From S012-113 sp965368405 (GTDB lineage: Bacteria; Bacteroidota; Bacteroidia; Cytophagales; Cyclobacteriaceae): a stretch of DNA of 26,625 bases. Both the position numbers and the translations under genes were made by a program. The stretch spans positions 1 through 26,625 of the forward strand of contig CBDUMS010000051.1 in NCBI GenBank assembly GCA_965368405.1, in the 5' to 3' direction. Shown one piece after another: positions 23,213 to 26,625 of the stretch; the first letter of the stretch is position 1, and every line of letters begins with the position of its first letter. The notes under the pieces were generated by a model. The model made no database searches and was not told the DNA's origin. It saw only the letters and a list, made by a program, of their open reading frames with translations.

Positions 23213-23771
23213 ATTTAATCTTTTTGTTCTTATACCAAAAAGCGACAACCCCTCCTACCACCGCACCTGCAAGATGCGATTCCCAACTGATCAAATGATT
23301 TGAAGGGAAAACTCCCCAAATCAGTCCACCGTATACAATAGCCGTGATTATTCCTATCAGTAGCGACCGAAGCTCTGTACGGGCGATGCCAGAGAAAAAC
23401 AAAAAGGAGGCTATACCATAAATAAGGCCACTAGCTCCTATATGAAATATTTGACGTCCAAAGACCCAAATAAGAAGACCTGGTACGAAGTAGGAATAGA
23501 GAAAGACATCTCTGGCAATTCTACCATAAAAAAAATAGAGGGTAACACCTAAAATTAATAATGGAAATGTGTTTGAGACAAGATGCATAAGGGAGCCATG
23601 CAACAAGGGGCCTGTAATTATTCCTATAAGCCCCAAAGGAACACGAGGCAATACACCAAACATCGATAAATCGATGCCATACTGCATTTCAATAAAAAAA
23701 ATAAGCCACATGAGAAAGATCATGCGGCTTGGCACAACAAAACTTAAGGAGACATTACCTAGTGAAGACAC
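23211..23771 (-). CDS. Rhomboid family intramembrane serine protease
   Basis: This 186-aa protein has about six membrane helices. It holds the catalytic Ser in HIGASGLIYG (S114) and the catalytic His in WESHLAGAVVGG (H166). The second-helix HGSLMHLVSN motif (H63, N67) stabilises the oxyanion. Rhomboids cut membrane proteins within or next to the lipid bilayer, and the substrate is not predictable here. The start is GTG at 23771, overlapping by one base the TAG stop of the TerB-like gene; the reading TAGTG implies coupled translation. The active-site residues are all present, so activity is likely. It is convergent with the cyclophilin gene, whose terminator overlaps its end. Confidence 0.95.
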   Translation of the reverse strand: MSSLGNVSLSFVVPSRMIFLMWLIFFIEMQYGIDLSMFGVLPRVPLGLIGIITGPLLHGSLMHLVSNTFPLLILGVTLYFFYGRIARDVFLYSYFVPGLLIWVFGRQIFHIGASGLIYGIASFLFFSGIARTELRSLLIGIITAIVYGGLIWGVFPSNHLISWESHLAGAVVGGVVAFWYKNKKIK

Positions 23772-24232
23772 TAAGCAGGTTTCTTAATCATTTTAAGGTC
23801 AATTAGTTTAGATTCCTCATAGCCAACACTCATATAGCCAAAAACTCCTCCAGAAGCCTCCGCAATATGTTTTGCAACTTCCTTTATGCTTGCATAAAGT
23901 TTAGTCGCAAAGCTCTTCTCAATTTTTGGAAAAATATCATTCACCTTTGCTATTTCTTCAATGAGAAGCTTTTCGCGCTGTTTGGCATCTGCAGGAAGAT
24001 TGGCTATTGTCATCTTTAACTTATCTTCATAATCTGTGTTAACGTGCTTATAGAAGTCTAGTAGCTCTTTCCTTGCTTTCATGGTTTTAAGACCAGATAA
24101 AGAGACTGCCTTCTTGATTTCATTATTATCAATTTTACCATCTGCTCCGGCAATAAGTACTGAAACATAAATAGGCAAAGAGTACATTAACTCTACTTCT
24201 TCCTGGTTTAAATCTGCAAATTCTGGTATCAT
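23771..24232 (-). CDS. TerB-like small protein
   Basis: This 153-aa cytoplasmic protein has a VLIAGADGKIDNNEIKKAVS segment (25-44), resembling the metal-binding helix region of TerB/TerB-like proteins ('ADG.ID..E'). The rest is mostly helical and charged, with a hydrophobic stretch near 119-137 (EVAKHIAEASGGVFGYMSVG). TerB-like proteins are linked to tellurite resistance and stress modules, but the rest of the tellurite operon is absent, so no such role is claimed. It is the first gene of a two-gene unit with the rhomboid protease. A TATATTTA box (24254-24261 on the minus strand) lies 21 nt before its ATG. The family call is tentative. Confidence 0.7.
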   Translation of the reverse strand: MIPEFADLNQEEVELMYSLPIYVSVLIAGADGKIDNNEIKKAVSLSGLKTMKARKELLDFYKHVNTDYEDKLKMTIANLPADAKQREKLLIEEIAKVNDIFPKIEKSFATKLYASIKEVAKHIAEASGGVFGYMSVGYEESKLIDLKMIKKPA

Positions 24233-24253
24233 AGGTTACAATATTTTCAAGCG

Positions 24254-24261
24254 TAAATATA
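24254..24261 (-). promoter_or_regulatory. Candidate -7 box for the TerB-like/rhomboid unit
   Basis: On the minus strand TATATTTA differs from the TAnnTTTG consensus only in the last base. It lies 21 nt upstream of the ATG at 24232, similar to the spacing at the amidohydrolase and lipoprotein operons. No -33 TTTG was seen. Confidence 0.3.
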
Positions 24262-24339
24262 TAAGTTCTATTATTAATTATAATGCTCATTATTTGCTTT
24301 TATATTCAACAACCAATATTTTTCATACTAAATTTAAGC

Positions 24340-25704
24340 ATGAATACTAATACACCAATTAGCATCTTCGCAGTAGAAGATGACCCCATCTATACAAAGT
24401 TCCTTAATTACGTTTTTGATTTAAATCCAGACATCGAAGTTGAGTTCTTCGGAGATGGCAAAAGTTGTATCGATGCTTTGTATAAAGGGCCCGATCTCAT
24501 CACCTTAGACTATTCTCTTCCCGATATGAGTGGGGATGAAGTATTGCGAGAAATAAGAAGCACAGATCCCAATATTCAGGTAATTATTGTTTCGGGACAG
24601 GAAGACATTTCTACGGCAGTTGATTTATTAAAGATTGGAGCCTACGATTATATCCCTAAAAACGATGATACAAAAGATCGATTACTGATGTCGATCAATA
24701 ATGCCAGAAAGAATGTAAGTCTTCTTAATGAAGTAAGTGCCTTAAAGAAAGATCTGGGAGAAAAATATGATTTCTCGAATAGTATCCTTGGAAGCAGCAC
24801 CGCCATTAAGAAAGTATTTGAGCTCTTAGAAAAGGCGATTAAGACAAATATTACTGTGTCCATAACAGGAGAAACGGGTACTGGTAAGGAACTTGTTGCT
24901 AAAGCTGTTCATTATCACTCTAATCGTAAGGATCAGAAATTTGTGGCAGTTAATATTGCGGCAATACCATCAGAACTCTTAGAGAGCGAGCTTTTTGGAC
25001 ATGAGAAAGGTGCTTTTACGGGTGCTGCAACACGTAGGATCGGTAAATTTGAAGAGGCCGACAATGGCACCATATTCCTTGATGAAATTGGCGAAATGGA
25101 TATAAATATGCAGGCCAAAATACTCAGAGTATTACAGGAAAAAGAGATTACGCGCGTAGGTGGCAATGAGGTTATTAAGGTTAGCCCACGAATTGTTGCT
25201 GCAACTCATCGTGATTTAGCAAAAGAAGTGGAAGCAGGTAATTTTCGAGAAGACCTGTATTATCGCCTCTTAGGGCTGCCCATCCACCTCCCTCCTCTTA
25301 GAGATCGGGAAAATGATATAATACTTATTGGACTGAAAATGCTAGATGAATTTTGTCACGAAAACAAATTAGAAAGTATCGAAATATCGAGCAAAGCACG
25401 AGAGAAGCTATTGAGCTACCATTACCCAGGCAATGTGCGAGAGTTAAAGTCAATCATTGAGCTTGCCGCAGTAATGTGTAGTAACAACCTAATAACAGAA
25501 GAAAATATTATCTTTAAAAGTGTTCGTTCAGAGGAAAACTTCACTTATGAGAACCTAACGATGAAGGAATTTGAAGAGCGCATCATAGATCATTATATGA
25601 AAAAATACGATGGCAATGTTTTGAAAATTGCCAAAATGTTGAATATCGGCAAATCAACAATCTACAGACATTTAAAGAGCAGAAGCGATGCAGGAAAAGC
25701 TTGA
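24340..25704 (+). CDS. NtrC-family sigma-54-dependent response regulator
   Basis: This 454-aa protein is read from the ATG at 24340, with the receiver domain starting at once (SIFAVEDDPIY); an upstream in-frame extension of 19 hydrophobic residues from 24283 is not needed. The receiver's phosphorylation site is D57 (LITLDYSLPDMSG). The AAA+ domain has Walker A GETGTGKE (177-184), the sigma-54 contact loop GAFTGA (224-229) and Walker B FLDEIGE (246-251). The C-terminal helix-turn-helix is FEERIIDHYMKKYDGNVLKI, then AKMLNIGKSTIYRHLK. It should activate transcription at sigma-54 promoters when phosphorylated, probably by the kinase encoded next, whose start overlaps its end by 17 nt. All signature motifs are intact. 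The target genes are unknown. Confidence 0.95.
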   Translation: MNTNTPISIFAVEDDPIYTKFLNYVFDLNPDIEVEFFGDGKSCIDALYKGPDLITLDYSLPDMSGDEVLREIRSTDPNIQVIIVSGQEDISTAVDLLKIGAYDYIPKNDDTKDRLLMSINNARKNVSLLNEVSALKKDLGEKYDFSNSILGSSTAIKKVFELLEKAIKTNITVSITGETGTGKELVAKAVHYHSNRKDQKFVAVNIAAIPSELLESELFGHEKGAFTGAATRRIGKFEEADNGTIFLDEIGEMDINMQAKILRVLQEKEITRVGGNEVIKVSPRIVAATHRDLAKEVEAGNFREDLYYRLLGLPIHLPPLRDRENDIILIGLKMLDEFCHENKLESIEISSKAREKLLSYHYPGNVRELKSIIELAAVMCSNNLITEENIIFKSVRSEENFTYENLTMKEFEERIIDHYMKKYDGNVLKIAKMLNIGKSTIYRHLKSRSDAGKA

Positions 25705-26625
25705 CGCGTATATTAAAGAGGAAAAGTTTTATAAAGATGTAGTTGAAGACGGCTCTGATGTCATTTTTGTAGTTGACTTTGATTTAAATATCCTCTATCA
25801 TAATCCATCGGTTAAGCAAACCGTTGGGTATTCGACATTGGTCGGACAGAATTTCATAGAATATATCCACCCAAAAGCTAAGAAGTCGATTATTGAAGCC
25901 TTCGAGATAAGTAAATCTCACCCTTATAATTCGAATATTGAGTTTAAGTTTCTTTGCGGTGATGATACCTATAAGTATTTGGAGTTTAATTCTATTAACT
26001 TAAAATTTAAAGATGGAATAGATGGGCTTATTCTTGATTGCAGAGATGTATCGCAACGTAAAAAAAATCAGCAAGAATTAATAAGTGCACAGAAGGCTAA
26101 AGAACAATTTCTTGCTAATATGAGTCATGAGATAAGAACTCCCATTAATGGAATAGCCGGAATGGCAAACCTTCTTATTCCATCCTCCCTTACCGCAGAG
26201 CAAGAAAACTATGTTAATGCTATAAAGCATTCCGCAGACAACCTGAAAGTAATCATAAATGATATTCTAGACTTTTCCGTCATAGAATCAGGCAAGCTTA
26301 AGTTTGAAGAAATTGGATTTGATCTCCTCTATCAGGTTAAATCAGTCATTGAATCATTGATGATTCCCGCTGAGGAAAAGGGGTTGAGTATCAAATTGAA
26401 TGCTGATCCAGGGCTGAGTGATATGGTTCTAATCGGTGATCCTGTTCGCCTTAATCAGATACTAATCAATTTGATTAATAACTCAATTAAGTTTACCCAT
26501 GAAGGAAGTATAACTGTCGAAATAACATTTGCTAAAGGATTGAATGAGATTGTTAATATAACCTTTAAAGTAATCGATACGGGGATTGGCATTCCTAAGG
26601 ATAAGGTAAATACTATCTTTGATAC
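25688..26625 (+). CDS. PAS-domain histidine kinase, N-terminal part
   Basis: An ATG at 25688, inside the end of the response regulator gene, starts a reading frame that continues off the window. The first 312 residues show a PAS-like domain at about 15-125 (VIFVVDFDLNILYHNPSVKQ, ending CRDVSQRKK). The dimerisation/phospho-acceptor segment is FLANMSHEIRTPINGIAGM with H147. The ATPase domain includes N265 (ILINLINNSIKFT) and the G1 box DTGIGIPKD (297-305). No membrane helix is visible, so it is probably a cytoplasmic sensor. The 17-nt overlap with the response regulator indicates a two-component pair. The C-terminus is cut off, so further receiver or Hpt domains cannot be excluded. Confidence 0.92.
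   Translation, partial: MQEKLDAYIKEEKFYKDVVEDGSDVIFVVDFDLNILYHNPSVKQTVGYSTLVGQNFIEYIHPKAKKSIIEAFEISKSHPYNSNIEFKFLCGDDTYKYLEFNSINLKFKDGIDGLILDCRDVSQRKKNQQELISAQKAKEQFLANMSHEIRTPINGIAGMANLLIPSSLTAEQENYVNAIKHSADNLKVIINDILDFSVIESGKLKFEEIGFDLLYQVKSVIESLMIPAEEKGLSIKLNADPGLSDMVLIGDPVRLNQILINLINNSIKFTHEGSITVEITFAKGLNEIVNITFKVIDTGIGIPKDKVNTIFD

Noticed and set aside
23771..24232. Tellurite-resistance or phage-defence locus based on the TerB-like gene
   Set aside because: No TerC, TerD, TerZ or other partner is near; a single TerB-like segment is not enough.
24283..24339. A 19-residue hydrophobic extension of the response regulator
   Set aside because: Receiver domains start directly at a strand; the ATG at 24340 places it correctly, and a leading hydrophobic stretch would not suit a cytoplasmic regulator.
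1..26625. tRNA, rRNA, CRISPR array, insertion sequence or integrated element
   Set aside because: No cloverleaf, spaced direct repeats, transposase or integrase motif, or target-site duplication was seen on reading both strands.

Overview
The window looks like a chromosomal segment of a Bacteroidota bacterium, most likely a free-living, probably marine, member of the Cytophagales or a relative. This rests on several observations. There are type IX secretion (T9SS) sorting domains of both the A type (the S8 protease) and the B type (the repeat protein), plus a PorP/SprF partner. There is a TonB-dependent receptor with a carboxypeptidase-like N-terminal domain. The DNA is AT-rich with few Shine-Dalgarno sequences, and several genes have TAnnTTTG-like -7 boxes upstream. 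No tRNA, rRNA, insertion sequence, integrase, phage gene or CRISPR array was seen; the segment reads as ordinary core-plus-accessory chromosome.

Layout. 1-4571 (minus): start of cutC, then a two-gene amidohydrolase operon ending in a clear terminator. 4721-5986 (plus): an Nramp-like transporter with an altered metal site. 5973-11292 (minus): a tightly packed operon of a lipoprotein, an S8 protease with a T9SS tail, ribulose-phosphate 3-epimerase and a TonB-dependent receptor. 11396-13427: a degenerate TrpF-like barrel, PepE, two unlisted small membrane proteins and an 81-aa orphan. 13505-17451 (plus): an ECF-type sigma factor, a small tail-anchored membrane protein, a T9SS type-B repeat protein and PorP/SprF. 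17453-18646 (minus): an aspartic protease with a PDZ domain. 18741-22485 (plus): a GH92 mannosidase and a GH20-like lipoprotein that lacks its catalytic core, pointing to N-glycan use. 22723-23160: a cyclophilin with a strong terminator. 23211-24232 (minus): a TerB-like protein and a rhomboid protease. 24340-end (plus): an NtrC-type response regulator overlapping a PAS histidine kinase that runs off the window.

A theme is degenerate paralogues. Five protein domains have the fold of a known enzyme or transporter but lack its key residues: two of the three amidohydrolase domains, the Nramp-like transporter, the TrpF-like barrel and the GH20-like lipoprotein. The best lead for a linked system is the sigma factor / small membrane protein / T9SS cargo / PorP-SprF cassette. 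I found no convincing wholly new multi-gene system. The other notable points are the lipoprotein with no ATG, GTG or TTG start and the two small membrane genes at 12777-12908 and 13302-13427.
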